A stretch of DNA of 64,000 nucleotides from Plantactinospora sp. BC1 (GTDB lineage Bacteria; Actinomycetota; Actinomycetes; Mycobacteriales; Micromonosporaceae). Made by a program: the position numbers and the translations under genes. The DNA lies in contig NZ_CP028158.1 in NCBI RefSeq assembly GCF_003030345.1, positions 2,480,001-2,544,000 of the forward strand, written 5' to 3'. This document shows, piece after piece, positions 38,974 through 47,416 of this stretch. The notes under the pieces were generated by a model, which searched no databases, was not told where the DNA came from, and was given only the letters and a program-made list of their open reading frames with translations. Position 1 is the stretch's first letter. The number at the start of each line of letters is the position of its first letter.

Positions 38974-38981
38974 ACTACACC
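38929..38981 (+). repeat. Left attachment repeat (attL) inside tRNA-Thr
   Basis: 53 bp from CTTGTAAGCGAG through the tRNA 3' end to CTCCAACTACACC, identical to 48381-48433. Sequences diverge immediately on the right side (AGGCG here, GGGAC at the other copy). Confidence 0.92.
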
Positions 38982-39020
38982 AGGCGTTCCGCGACGGGAG
39001 CCCGTTCGGTCGGCCGGGTT

Positions 39021-39031
39021 GACAGCAACGC
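39021..39031. repeat. Putative integrase arm-type site, left
   Basis: GACAGCAACGC occurs here, 40 bp inside attL, and twice near the right end (48267-48277 and 48279-48289), and I noticed it nowhere else in the window on reading. Tyrosine integrases bind such short repeats beside the att core. Confidence 0.5.
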
Positions 39032-39034
39032 CGA

Positions 39035-39277
39035 TCATGACAGCCGCCCGTCGAGCTTGCCGAGCGCTTGACGCATCGCGTCAAGATTGGCGTGAGCGTA
39101 GACCTTGAAAGTGATTTTCACGTCGGCATGCCGGGCGATGGCTTGGACGACATGCGGCGGGACACCCAGCTCCATCAGCAGCGATACGACAGTGTGTCGT
39201 AGATCGTGCAGGCGGACGCCGGGCAACCCGGCAGTCTCCCGGAGCAACTGTGTCGTCGAAGACATCTGGGAGCCCAA
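39035..39277 (-). pseudogene. Tyrosine integrase remnant (C-terminal 80 residues)
   Basis: The remaining frame encodes the C-terminal catalytic part: LHDLRHTVVSLLMELGVPPHVVQAIARHADVKITFKVYAHAN, with the HxxR box (HDLRH), the second His (RHAD) and the nucleophile Tyr (VYAHAN). The first catalytic Arg, the core-binding and the arm-binding domains are missing; a normal integrase has about 370-450 residues. The expected upstream coding sequence on this strand is not found. It ends about 50 bp from attL, exactly where an island integrase should be. Confidence 0.85.
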
Positions 39278-39911
39278 GAACGGCTAGCGACCTCTGGACT
39301 CGGGGCCGCAGCGTAGAGACGGTGTGGCCTCTTTGTCTCCCTGTTTAGATGTGTGCGACGGGAAGGAGCGCGGCCGGCTGCCGGCGAAGGTGGTTCAAAC
39401 TCTCTGTACGTCTTCAAGGCGGCCCTGAACGGGCCGCAAGCGCCGCCACCTGGGCGCGCGCCGACCGCTGCCGCTGTCGCTCTGCGGCCGTCACGCCGGA
39501 TGCCCGGCGGCTGGCGCGGAGAGCGGGAAGCCCGGAGGGCCGCCGCAGAACGACAGACCTTGAGGGCTGTGGTGGTGGGCTGGCAGCCGGCCGGGCCGCG
39601 CGGCCACGAGCCCGCCCGGCGTAGGGGAGCGCACTCCGGCCGCGTCGGCGAGCTGGCGGCGGTCGCGGGGTTGCGGTTAGGGCGCCTCCGGCGGGGGCGC
39701 TCCGGCTCCAGGATGGCCGGGGCTGCGCGTCGGGTCCAGGTCCGTGGGTGGTTGCGGTAGGCCATCCCGCCTGCCATCGACCCGGGCAAGCCGAGCAGAC
39801 CACCGCCCGACCCGCCAGCGTCCGAACCTGCGTCAAGGTCCGCTTGACGTGGCGGGCCGGGCGGCGGCCCGCTCCCCAGAGGACGGGTCGACGGCAAACG
39901 GGATGGCGAAG
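39278..39911. other. Gene-free or decayed stretch beside the integrase remnant
   Basis: About 630 bp. Long open frames exist on both strands but all are Arg/Pro/Ala-rich and resemble no family I know. The missing integrase part is not recognisable here in any frame, so it seems to have been deleted, not frameshifted. I see no clear regulatory signal. Confidence 0.4.
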
Positions 39912-40976
39912 CTAGCTGCTGGTCCGCGCCGTAGAGCACGGCTCCGAAGCAAATCCTGACGCAACCAGTCGGTCGATCGCTCGATCAATGTGATTGGGAG
40001 TGAAGAGCTTCGCCTTGCGAGGTGTCCAGGACGAGACGTAGTCGTAGACGCTAGGTCGATCGCGCAATGCAGGCGTGGCGTGGGTGAGGGCCCAATGGAC
40101 CGTGGAAAGAAGCTCAAGCCCGTAGGGCGTCTCCCAACCAGCCACTAGTCGCGACACGGCCATCAGATGCTCCAGCGTTGCTGAATGATCATCGAGGTAG
40201 TGTCGAGCTTCCACGTCCGCGCCATCAAGGACCGAAATTTGCGGCTCCCTACTTCGGTCGCCATATCCGGAAGTGAAGTGCCCCTCCATCGTTACGAGCA
40301 CGTGGTTCAAGTTCTCGGCGTAAGGTCCGTAACGGGCGCGTACGTAGTTCAGTTTGAGCGCCTCGCCGCTTTCCTGAAGGAAGTACGCCAGCTTCTGCAC
40401 TTCTAGCGCCGAGAGTCGGAACGAATCAGCTTCACGGTATTGCTTCAAGAGCAGCAGCAACGACGCACGACCTAACGTCATGTTAGGGCGCTTCGTGCGG
40501 ATAGGCATTTGCTCTGCTTCAGGAGCGCCGTTAGGAACGAACAGTAGGACGTCCGCGTCGATGCCAGCGAGGCGCTGGATGATCAGCTCGCGCACTTCGC
40601 TCCATTGCAGTCCGCCGTTCCCGCATCCCAGCGGGGGAATCGCAATAGAACGGATCCCGTGCTCGTGTATGACCTCGACGAGGTCGTGGAGCCCGGCATC
40701 GATATCTTGGATACGACTCCCGCCCCTCCAGTGACGCTTGGTGGGGAAGTTGATGATGTATCGGGGGGATGTCAGCTGCCCTGTCTCCCACACGAACATC
40801 TTGCCTGGGACGACTTCACCCTGTTTTGCCGCTCGCTCGTACGCTCGGAAGTTGCCAGGGAAGGCTTGGCGGAACTGTAGCGCTATCCCCTTACCTGCCA
40901 CACCCACCGTGTTGACGGTATTAACCAGGGCATCAGCTTCTGCACGTAGAAGATTGCCTGTCAGTTCCTTGATCAC
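39912..40976 (-). CDS. darG: DarG antitoxin: macro-domain DNA ADP-ribosyl glycohydrolase, 354 aa
   Basis: DarG removes ADP-ribose from thymidine on DNA and binds DarT. The macro domain (about 1-155) has ALVNTVNTVGVAGKGIALQF and AIPPLGCGNGGLQW, the ADP-ribose binding loops. The C-terminal part (about 165-354: SLLLLLKQYREADSFRLSALEVQKLAYFL, then ARYGPYAENL) is the DarT-binding domain found in full-length DarG. I choose GTG 40976 because GGGAGGTG stands five bases upstream, although the frame is open to 41009. It follows darT by 17 bp in one operon. The visibly lower GC differs from the chromosome. Confidence 0.93.
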   Translation of the reverse strand: MIKELTGNLLRAEADALVNTVNTVGVAGKGIALQFRQAFPGNFRAYERAAKQGEVVPGKMFVWETGQLTSPRYIINFPTKRHWRGGSRIQDIDAGLHDLVEVIHEHGIRSIAIPPLGCGNGGLQWSEVRELIIQRLAGIDADVLLFVPNGAPEAEQMPIRTKRPNMTLGRASLLLLLKQYREADSFRLSALEVQKLAYFLQESGEALKLNYVRARYGPYAENLNHVLVTMEGHFTSGYGDRSREPQISVLDGADVEARHYLDDHSATLEHLMAVSRLVAGWETPYGLELLSTVHWALTHATPALRDRPSVYDYVSSWTPRKAKLFTPNHIDRAIDRLVASGFASEPCSTARTSS

Positions 40977-40993
40977 TTTTTCACCTCCCAATC

Positions 40994-41620
40994 CTAGCCA
41001 TAGTACCACCCTGGACGCTTGATGCAGCGTATGCCGAGGGAGTGCTTCATCACGATTTCCTCTAGCGCTAAGCGCACTGACTCCGTTCGCGCGCCGAGGG
41101 CCATGATTGCCGGTAATGGCACCCGCTCCCAGACTAGAAACTCCGCCTGCCGGCGCCGCTTTCGGTCGGGGTCGGCGTCTGTGTCATTCCAGTACTTCTG
41201 TTCCATCAGCGGCAAGTCGACCTGCTCCAGGTCCCGCAGGTCGTTATAGAATGCTTTTGGCTCACGGATTGGATGCCCATCCGTAAAGGCAAATGGGAAC
41301 CCATTCTGGACTATAGTCTCGGCTGTTGTGGCAAAGTAGATGATATCGTCCTGATTCTCGGGCTTCCCGGTCACGTTCCCGTTTTTGTAAGTAAACAACA
41401 TCGGTGAACGGGTTCCGAAATAGAAGGGTACATACTTGTCGAGCGTTTCCCCCGGCGGAACCTCCACGAGTGTAATCGCCCGTTGTTCCTTCAGATTCGG
41501 ATAAGCAATATTCCGTGCCGCCTGTCCTGAGGCGCGACACAGGCTGTCACAGAGGAGAGCTCCCGCCTCGATAACCTTCTCCAGGTTTGTGATGTGCGTG
41601 AAGTGGTAGATGGGCGTCAC
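40994..41620 (-). CDS. darT: DarT toxin: DNA thymidine ADP-ribosyltransferase (DUF4433), 208 aa
   Basis: DarT uses NAD+ to ADP-ribosylate thymidine in single-stranded DNA, blocking replication; as a toxin-antitoxin pair with DarG it defends against phages. IYHFTHITNLEKVIEAGAL is the NAD-binding start, followed by VPFYFGTRSPMLFTYKNGN, and the catalytic Glu near residue 161 lies in RRQAEFLVWERVPL, matching the usual position. It starts at GTG 41620 (GAAGGTG upstream). It is probably the first gene of the darT-darG operon. Confidence 0.94.
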   Translation of the reverse strand: MTPIYHFTHITNLEKVIEAGALLCDSLCRASGQAARNIAYPNLKEQRAITLVEVPPGETLDKYVPFYFGTRSPMLFTYKNGNVTGKPENQDDIIYFATTAETIVQNGFPFAFTDGHPIREPKAFYNDLRDLEQVDLPLMEQKYWNDTDADPDRKRRRQAEFLVWERVPLPAIMALGARTESVRLALEEIVMKHSLGIRCIKRPGWYYG

Positions 41621-41805
41621 CTGAGCGTCACCTTCACTTCACCCCTCCCTACCACCGCCCGGTGTGCCGGTGAGCGTACCGGGGGCCTCCGACACTCGCC
41701 ATGGAGCGTGGCAGGAGGACGCGCATGGCGGTGGCACGGCCTGGGGCAGGCAAACATGCCCGCCTCCGACCTTTGATCAGATGACTTTTAAAGGCAAGGC
41801 GGCAG

Positions 41806-43227
41806 TCAGCGCGACGGCCAGCGGGTCGGCTGCGGTGGCATGGCAGTCGGACGGATCCCGAGAGCGACCTGGGCGTGGGTGCGCAGCACCTCGCTGCCGA
41901 TCCCCACAGGAAGGCTGGCGTAGTTGTGGGCCAGCGCGACGGGGATGACCGCATCTTGATAGAGCCGCGTGCCGACGGCGTCGAGGAACTCCAAGCTTGA
42001 CCGGAGCGTGGGATAGGCGGTCAGGTCCACTCCATCCCGATCGTCGATCACGGTGCCACCCTTCAGGCGAGGCACGGACAGGACATGGACGCGCGCGTCA
42101 CGGGTGCGGTAGATGAAGCGGCGACCGAAGTCGGTGTCCCTGCCGTAGGCACTGGCGGGACCGGGGACAACCCACCGTCGCAAGTACCCGTCGGGCAGGG
42201 AGACGAGGGTGCCGGGGGGAAGAAGGCCGAGGGCAGCCAGCTGCCGAGCGTGGTCCACCAGCACCCCAGTCTTCTGTAGCCCGAGGATTGGGGGACTCAA
42301 CCACCCCCTTCTGCTGACGGAGGTGTGCACGGCCTGGAGGAAGCGCTCCGCGTGCCTCTTGAGGTCGGCGGCTGCCCCGCTGACCAGCAGCGGCCCATCG
42401 AGGACGAACGCGGTGTGCTGGTATTCGGTACCACGGGCGAAGCAGCGAATGAACCAGAGGAAGACGAGCACTTCGACAACGCTCATAAGGCGGCCCAGCG
42501 CCATGAGATTGCTGCCCTCGGGGGCAACCTCAATGTGCAACTGAAGGACGTCGATCGGGTAGATCGGCTCATTGCAGCTGGGACACGAGATTGGATCCGC
42601 CCCCACCATGTGCGGCCCGGCGAACCCACACGACGGGCACTTGGACACGGACAGGGACGTCGCCGGGACGTCGGGGGTACCAGTCCACACGTAGAACAAC
42701 ACGTCCAGCAGGGAGGCGAGGTCGTCCTCCCGGTCTCCCATGCGGGGAACCCGGAAAATGGTATCCACAGCTTCGCGGAAGGCCGACTTCTGGTCTTGCC
42801 CGTCCCGATAGTTGATCACGGAGGTGGGGATCACGTTCTTCAGCACGTAGCCGACCGCTGCACGGCCGATCTCTCCGGGGTTGACGAACCGGTCCGAGGG
42901 AGGAGCGAGCATCCGCCGCAGGTCCACATGTGCGACGGCGACCTGCAGGTAGCCGACGCGGGCCGCTGGAAAGTCGGGTAGAACCTCAACTTCCGCTGGG
43001 CTCCCATCGACGGCCACCGCTCGGCTCGTCGGCCGGCTAAGCAGCGGAAGGTCCGGCCCCGAAGTGCGCAGCGCAACGATGTCGTTCTCGATCGCCTGTC
43101 GCGCCTCGGCGCGGTCGGGAAGATTCATGTTGCGCAGCGCCGTGGTCACGGCAGGGTCGGCGACGAGGCCTCGGTGGTTGAGCCGGTCGGCGCGCTCGGA
43201 GCGGCCGTACTCATCGTTGTAGGGCAT
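41806..43227 (-). CDS. NurA-domain nuclease-like protein with zinc ribbon insert, 473 aa
   Basis: NurA is the nuclease partner of the HerA translocase. Visible NurA features are the N-terminal metal-binding VAVDGSPAEVEVLPD, the mid-domain FVLDGPLLVSG, GLQKTGVLVDHARQL, and a C-terminal IPVALAHNYASLPVG. An insert at about residues 196-220 carries two CPSC pairs (KCPSCGF and SCPSCNE), predicting a zinc ribbon. It starts 6 bp after the herA stop on the same strand, so the two form one operon. A role in DNA-end processing as phage defence is inferred from the partner and from the island. Confidence 0.85.
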   Translation of the reverse strand: MPYNDEYGRSERADRLNHRGLVADPAVTTALRNMNLPDRAEARQAIENDIVALRTSGPDLPLLSRPTSRAVAVDGSPAEVEVLPDFPAARVGYLQVAVAHVDLRRMLAPPSDRFVNPGEIGRAAVGYVLKNVIPTSVINYRDGQDQKSAFREAVDTIFRVPRMGDREDDLASLLDVLFYVWTGTPDVPATSLSVSKCPSCGFAGPHMVGADPISCPSCNEPIYPIDVLQLHIEVAPEGSNLMALGRLMSVVEVLVFLWFIRCFARGTEYQHTAFVLDGPLLVSGAAADLKRHAERFLQAVHTSVSRRGWLSPPILGLQKTGVLVDHARQLAALGLLPPGTLVSLPDGYLRRWVVPGPASAYGRDTDFGRRFIYRTRDARVHVLSVPRLKGGTVIDDRDGVDLTAYPTLRSSLEFLDAVGTRLYQDAVIPVALAHNYASLPVGIGSEVLRTHAQVALGIRPTAMPPQPTRWPSR

Positions 43228-43233
43228 GGGGAA

Positions 43234-45402
43234 CTACCACCGATCGTCGAGGTCGCCGCCGAACAGGTCATCACGGTGCACCGGCGCCGCCGGTCCGAGG
43301 GCATCACCGGACGGCAAACCAGGCGGGACCACCTGGGCGGCTTCGGCGGTGGTGCGGGCCGCGGCGATCATGGCCACGTCGAACTTGGCGATCTGAACCG
43401 GCACGATGTACCGCCCGCTCATGGTCTTTAGGCGGACAAAGCCCCGGTCCTCACTGCCCCGGATGGCGTCACCGAAGGACTCGAAGTCGTAGTACTTCGA
43501 CAGTTCGTTGACTTCGTGCTTGCTGTTGAGGTGAGCAACGATCCAGTTGTAGGTGTTGCTCAGGACCTCGTCGGCCACGGAGCGTACCTCCTGGGTGGCG
43601 TACATCAGACCGATCTTGAGCTTGCTTGCGGTCCGCGCGAGCAGCACGTAGGGATCCCGCTCCTGGCTGCCGAACTTCGACTTCTCGAAGAGGGTGTGGG
43701 CCTCCTCGATGACAATCTGCATCTTCGGCGGCTCCTCGTTCTGGCGGAACACTTCCCCACCTTTGTCGAGAACGTGCATGATGATCCGCTCGGAGATCGC
43801 TTGGAGCACCGACTGCGTGCCGCGGGACAGCTCGACGATGACAATCTTCCCCTCGGAAAGCTCGTCGTAGATGTCGAGCGCGAAGTTGCCGTTAGCGTGC
43901 GGATTGTGGAACGGAGCGACGTCGCGCATGCGGGCGATGCCGGCGCGGTTGGTGCTGGACTCGAAGACGCCCATGACGGCCTGGGTAGCCTCTTCGCGCA
44001 GCCAGTAGGCAATGGTGCCCTGGGTCGTGCTCGGCCCTTCGTCCTTGTGCTCGACGAGCCACTCGCAGACCTTGATCAGATCCTGCCGACTCCTGATGGT
44101 GACGCGCCCGCCGCTGACCTTTGTAATCCCGGCCTGTGTGTCGGTGATGATCCGGTCGGCGATCGCGGCCGCCATCTTGAGGCTGTAAAACCATCGCTGG
44201 GGCAGACGAAAGTCTGCCTTCGCAAGCAGGGCGTAGAAGAACATGCGCGCCCGAGCGACGTGGTCCTTCGCGCTGTTGAGCGCCTGCGGGTTCGGGTAGT
44301 CGGCGGGGTCCGGGTCGGAGAGGTCAGCACTGACGAAGCGCGTGACGTACTTGGCGTTACTGGCACCAGCGAGCAGCACGTCCGCAATGACCTGACGCGC
44401 CGGCTCGAGCATCCCCGGATCGAAGAAGTTCAGCTGCAGCGCCCGGCCAGGTTCGTCGGCGCGGAGACCATAGCGATAGATGCTCACGTACTCCGCGCCC
44501 AAGTCGGCCAGCGCTGTGCCGTCCTGCTTGTTGACGTTCGCGTACTCGCCCTGCGGATCGAACAGCAACTGACCGATGCGCTCGCCGTTCTCACAGGCGT
44601 GTCGGAAGACCGCGGTGGTGAGGGTCTTCACGGTGTTGGACTTGCCGGTGCGGGTCATGCCGAAGATGGCGGTCTTCTGCTCAATGAAGTCACCGACCCG
44701 TACGGCGACTGGCACCTCATGCTCCTGGCGCAACTTCGCGCGCCGACGGGTGCTGGCGTACCGCACGTGGCCGATCGGCAGCAGCTGCGGGGCGGTCCCC
44801 TCCTCGGCCTCGGCCTCGGTGACCGATGGGTACGAGGCGATGATCTCCAGCGCCGCCGGGGACGGCTTGAAAACCCGGTAGGAGGTGGCCGCGTAGAGGT
44901 TGTCCAGGTCGCTGCCGAACGCCAGGTACTGCACGCCGTTGGTCGTGACGTCGGCGTAGAAGGTGCCCAGAATGCGGCACCGTAGACCGCTGTACTGCAT
45001 CCGGTCGCGGGTCAGGTTGTCGATCGGGACGGACGACGAGTCCAGGGTGACGGCGGCGGCGTCTGGCGCAGCGTCGCCCCAGACGGCATCGTGCCTGGCG
45101 GCGGCCTCGCGGATCTCGGTCAGCTCGGTCTGACGCGGGATTGGTGCCGTGCCCTCGACGCGCAGCAGCAGCACTTCGTCGTCGTCTTCATTTCCGGCAG
45201 GCACGCCAGCCTGTCGAACGGTCGCCAGCAGGAAGCAGAACTCGGGGATCCCACCGGCTGCCCGCTTCCACGCGTCGTTGGTCACGACAGTGGCGCCCCG
45301 GAAGTCGATGTCGAAGATCCGGCCGACGTCGACTCCGTCCAGCAGAGCGTTGAGGGGGCTCACCTCGGCTTGAGCGCGAGCAGAGCCGATCGGCATGGTC
45401 AT
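43234..45402 (-). CDS. HerA-like hexameric DNA translocase ATPase (DUF87), 722 aa
   Basis: FtsK/HerA-family ATPase. An N-terminal beta-barrel HAS-like part (residues about 1-230, LPIGHVRYAS) precedes Walker A GMTRTGKSNT (about 250-260). LLFDPQGEYANV follows, and Walker B is MQIVIEEAHTL (about 558-568), with a C-terminal arginine-finger region (LLARTASKLKIGLMYATQE, VLSNTYNWIVAHLNSKHEV). GAGAGGAA lies upstream of ATG 45402. It is paired with the NurA-like gene; HerA ATPases coupled to nucleases or NADases are a recurring defence theme. The island setting makes defence more likely than housekeeping repair. Confidence 0.92.
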   Translation of the reverse strand: MTMPIGSARAQAEVSPLNALLDGVDVGRIFDIDFRGATVVTNDAWKRAAGGIPEFCFLLATVRQAGVPAGNEDDDEVLLLRVEGTAPIPRQTELTEIREAAARHDAVWGDAAPDAAAVTLDSSSVPIDNLTRDRMQYSGLRCRILGTFYADVTTNGVQYLAFGSDLDNLYAATSYRVFKPSPAALEIIASYPSVTEAEAEEGTAPQLLPIGHVRYASTRRRAKLRQEHEVPVAVRVGDFIEQKTAIFGMTRTGKSNTVKTLTTAVFRHACENGERIGQLLFDPQGEYANVNKQDGTALADLGAEYVSIYRYGLRADEPGRALQLNFFDPGMLEPARQVIADVLLAGASNAKYVTRFVSADLSDPDPADYPNPQALNSAKDHVARARMFFYALLAKADFRLPQRWFYSLKMAAAIADRIITDTQAGITKVSGGRVTIRSRQDLIKVCEWLVEHKDEGPSTTQGTIAYWLREEATQAVMGVFESSTNRAGIARMRDVAPFHNPHANGNFALDIYDELSEGKIVIVELSRGTQSVLQAISERIIMHVLDKGGEVFRQNEEPPKMQIVIEEAHTLFEKSKFGSQERDPYVLLARTASKLKIGLMYATQEVRSVADEVLSNTYNWIVAHLNSKHEVNELSKYYDFESFGDAIRGSEDRGFVRLKTMSGRYIVPVQIAKFDVAMIAAARTTAEAAQVVPPGLPSGDALGPAAPVHRDDLFGGDLDDRW

Positions 45403-45746
45403 CGCGTTCTGGTTCCTCTCAGCTACTCGTCCGCGGTGCCGGGAAGGCTCGTGATCACGAGCTCTGAAGATCCCGGCGACCGCCTGCAGGTTGTGGCGCT
45501 CAGATCAATGTGGACGCGCGAACGGTACGCCATGCCACCGACAAAGCCAGTCGATCCGGTCTCCGAGGGCCTGGCAGTTCCGGCCGGCCCAACGCTGTAG
45601 GAGGGGTAGCTGGGCAGACCACACCCCGTCTCGATCGGGTCACCGGCGGCAGTTGCGATACGGCAATGATGCCCGACGGTGACGGGTACGTACACCCGAA
45701 GGGGACACGGATATGTCGGCCGTTAGTGGGATCCAGCCGGGGCCTG
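45403..45746. other. Intergenic stretch between herA and the methyltransferase gene
   Basis: 344 bp without a convincing gene; short open frames on both strands show no family signal. It should contain the promoter of the herA-nurA operon and the end of the restriction-modification unit. Confidence 0.4.
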
Positions 45747-46787
45747 CTACGAGCTAAGGACTCTGTAGCGGTCCGACCCTGGTATCAAGCAGAAGTTTGT
45801 GACTAGCAGTTCGTCCTTGACGGTACGTTTCTCTGACCCTGCGGCTGTGTACCGGTGAGAAACATGCAACGTGGCCTGCCCTGGCCGCGCTCTGTACAGG
45901 CCACGGATCGTCTGGTTGTCGTCGTAGGACAGGCACCAGCGATAGGGAGCGTCGGGGCCTAGGGCGTTAGCAAGGTCGCTGTGCTCGGAGCTGTCGAAGG
46001 ACCACTGGTACAGCCATCGGGCTTTGTCGACATACGGTGGATCAAGGTAGACGACCACTTCGCTGGGCTCCAGCATCCCGTAGCGCTTGGGGATGTTGGC
46101 GAGCGCGGTTCGCCAATCGGCTTCCCAAACATCGAGCAGACGGCCCGTGGCAGCCAGCTCTGCGACTCCCTTGATCCGGCGCGTGAGGCCGTCCAAGCCG
46201 AAGCGACAACCGATCTTGTACGCCGAAGTCTGAGCGCGGCCGCCGATCGGGCCGGCACGCCCATGCAAGATGCCTGAGAACGTGGTCCGGTTGAGGAAGA
46301 GACACTTCAGCGCCCGCTCACGACGTCCCCGGGGATTACTGGCACGCCACCAGTCCCATCGGGCGACGGTGACCGGCTCTTCGTGCATCGCATCGATTAG
46401 CCAACGAGCGTCGAACGCTGCTGTCCTCCAAAAGGCGGCGATCAGAGGATCGATGTCAGCAAGTACGCCGTGCTCGACGACACCTGCCCCAAGGAGTCGA
46501 AGGGTTGTCGTGGCGCCGCCGGAGAAGGGTTCGACCACCAGCCGAGGCGGGGGAACGTTCGCTCGGATGAGTGACTCGATGACAGGGACGAGCTGACGCT
46601 TCGCGCCCGGATAGCGTAGCGGGCTGATGACGGAATGTCGGAAGAGTGCTTCATCCGTTAGAGCCGAAGGCTTGTCTAGGACTGCCTCAGGAGGCCACGG
46701 CATCCGGCGCGCGGCGGCCTTCTGCTGGCTTCCCATCGACTGTCCCTCCTGCGTCCCGACTGGGTCGCCGTCGGTGCGCCTGATCAT
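45747..46787 (-). CDS. D12-class N6-adenine DNA methyltransferase (Dam-like), 346 aa
   Basis: Methylates adenine in DNA, probably protecting host DNA from the neighbouring nuclease. AdoMet motif PLRYPGAKRQLV followed by VEPFSGGATTTL, and the catalytic DPPY in VVYLDPPYVDK (about residue 263), are in the order of the alpha/D12 class. Starts at ATG 46787 (GGGGAG upstream) or ATG 46736, which has a better GGAGGG site. It is 27 bp downstream of the endonuclease-like gene. The recognition sequence cannot be read from the sequence. Confidence 0.92.
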   Translation of the reverse strand: MIRRTDGDPVGTQEGQSMGSQQKAAARRMPWPPEAVLDKPSALTDEALFRHSVISPLRYPGAKRQLVPVIESLIRANVPPPRLVVEPFSGGATTTLRLLGAGVVEHGVLADIDPLIAAFWRTAAFDARWLIDAMHEEPVTVARWDWWRASNPRGRRERALKCLFLNRTTFSGILHGRAGPIGGRAQTSAYKIGCRFGLDGLTRRIKGVAELAATGRLLDVWEADWRTALANIPKRYGMLEPSEVVVYLDPPYVDKARWLYQWSFDSSEHSDLANALGPDAPYRWCLSYDDNQTIRGLYRARPGQATLHVSHRYTAAGSEKRTVKDELLVTNFCLIPGSDRYRVLSS

Positions 46788-46814
46788 AGCCAGCTCCCCG
46801 ACAATCCGTAGAGA

Positions 46815-47357
46815 TCAGTACCCGACCAGGAGAACGCCCTCGAAGGGCAGCCGCAGTCGCTGACTTGCGTAGATGGCGTCGAACTGGTCCCGAGCCTCTC
46901 GGAACGCAGCCACGGAAACTTGGCGTCCGTTGCTCTGATGGCGGTACGCGATGGGCAGCAGCAGGGCCAGGTAGCGCGCGTCGAGGATGAGGCTGGTTCG
47001 CACGATGTCGCGGTACACGGCATTGCCCCTTGCGCCACGTCCAGCCTCGACCTCGACAACAATGCCCTCTTTGTCATGGAAGGCGTCGATGTCGTACGAG
47101 ACCTCCGACCGGCCGTTGTCGCCGAACAGCACAGGGCGGCGGATCTTGCCAGCTGATGTCTTGGCCGTTTCGACGGCAAAGCCCAAGGCCGTGAGGCCAG
47201 GGGCAAGATGCTGGAGAACCGTGTCGCTCGTGAGGCCAAGACGGGGGGTAAGGGTCGAGACCGCGGGCTCGGCTGCTGTGACCACAGACAGGAGATCCCC
47301 CACCCAAGCAGGCGGCCGCACGTTTCGGGGATAGTAGTTCCAAGATGGGTACGGCAT
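46815..47357 (-). CDS. Putative type II restriction endonuclease (PD-(D/E)xK, BglII/BstYI-like), 180 aa
   Basis: The core reads VSYDIDAFHDKEGIVVEVEAGRG: an Asp followed ten residues later by ExE, the PD-(D/E)xK arrangement, then NAVYRDIVRTSLILDARYLALLLP, the helix and strand that follow in BglII/BstYI-like enzymes. The length fits a small type II subunit. ATG 47357 is the first gene of a unit with the methyltransferase. The family link is by motif only and could be wrong; a role as an R-M nuclease is strongly supported by the gene pair. Confidence 0.72.
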   Translation of the reverse strand: MPYPSWNYYPRNVRPPAWVGDLLSVVTAAEPAVSTLTPRLGLTSDTVLQHLAPGLTALGFAVETAKTSAGKIRRPVLFGDNGRSEVSYDIDAFHDKEGIVVEVEAGRGARGNAVYRDIVRTSLILDARYLALLLPIAYRHQSNGRQVSVAAFREARDQFDAIYASQRLRLPFEGVLLVGY

Positions 47358-47416
47358 GCCCGAAGGTTAGCTGCCTCATGAAGCCCTAGAAGATCCTCGG
47401 GGGCGCGATCTTGATC

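Noticed and set aside
38729-38974. Frame antisense to tRNA-Thr beginning MEPPVGLEPTTTRLQ (also at 48055-48426)
   Set aside because: This peptide is the standard false translation of the complement of a tRNA 3' end; both copies are from the duplicated tRNA sequence.
39353-39760. Possible 135-codon gene beside the integrase remnant
   Set aside because: No ribosome site, Arg/Ala/Gly-rich translation, no motif known to me; treated as decayed DNA.
45423-45806. Small frames on both strands between herA and the methyltransferase gene
   Set aside because: No family signal, no Shine-Dalgarno, and partial overlap with the supported methyltransferase gene.
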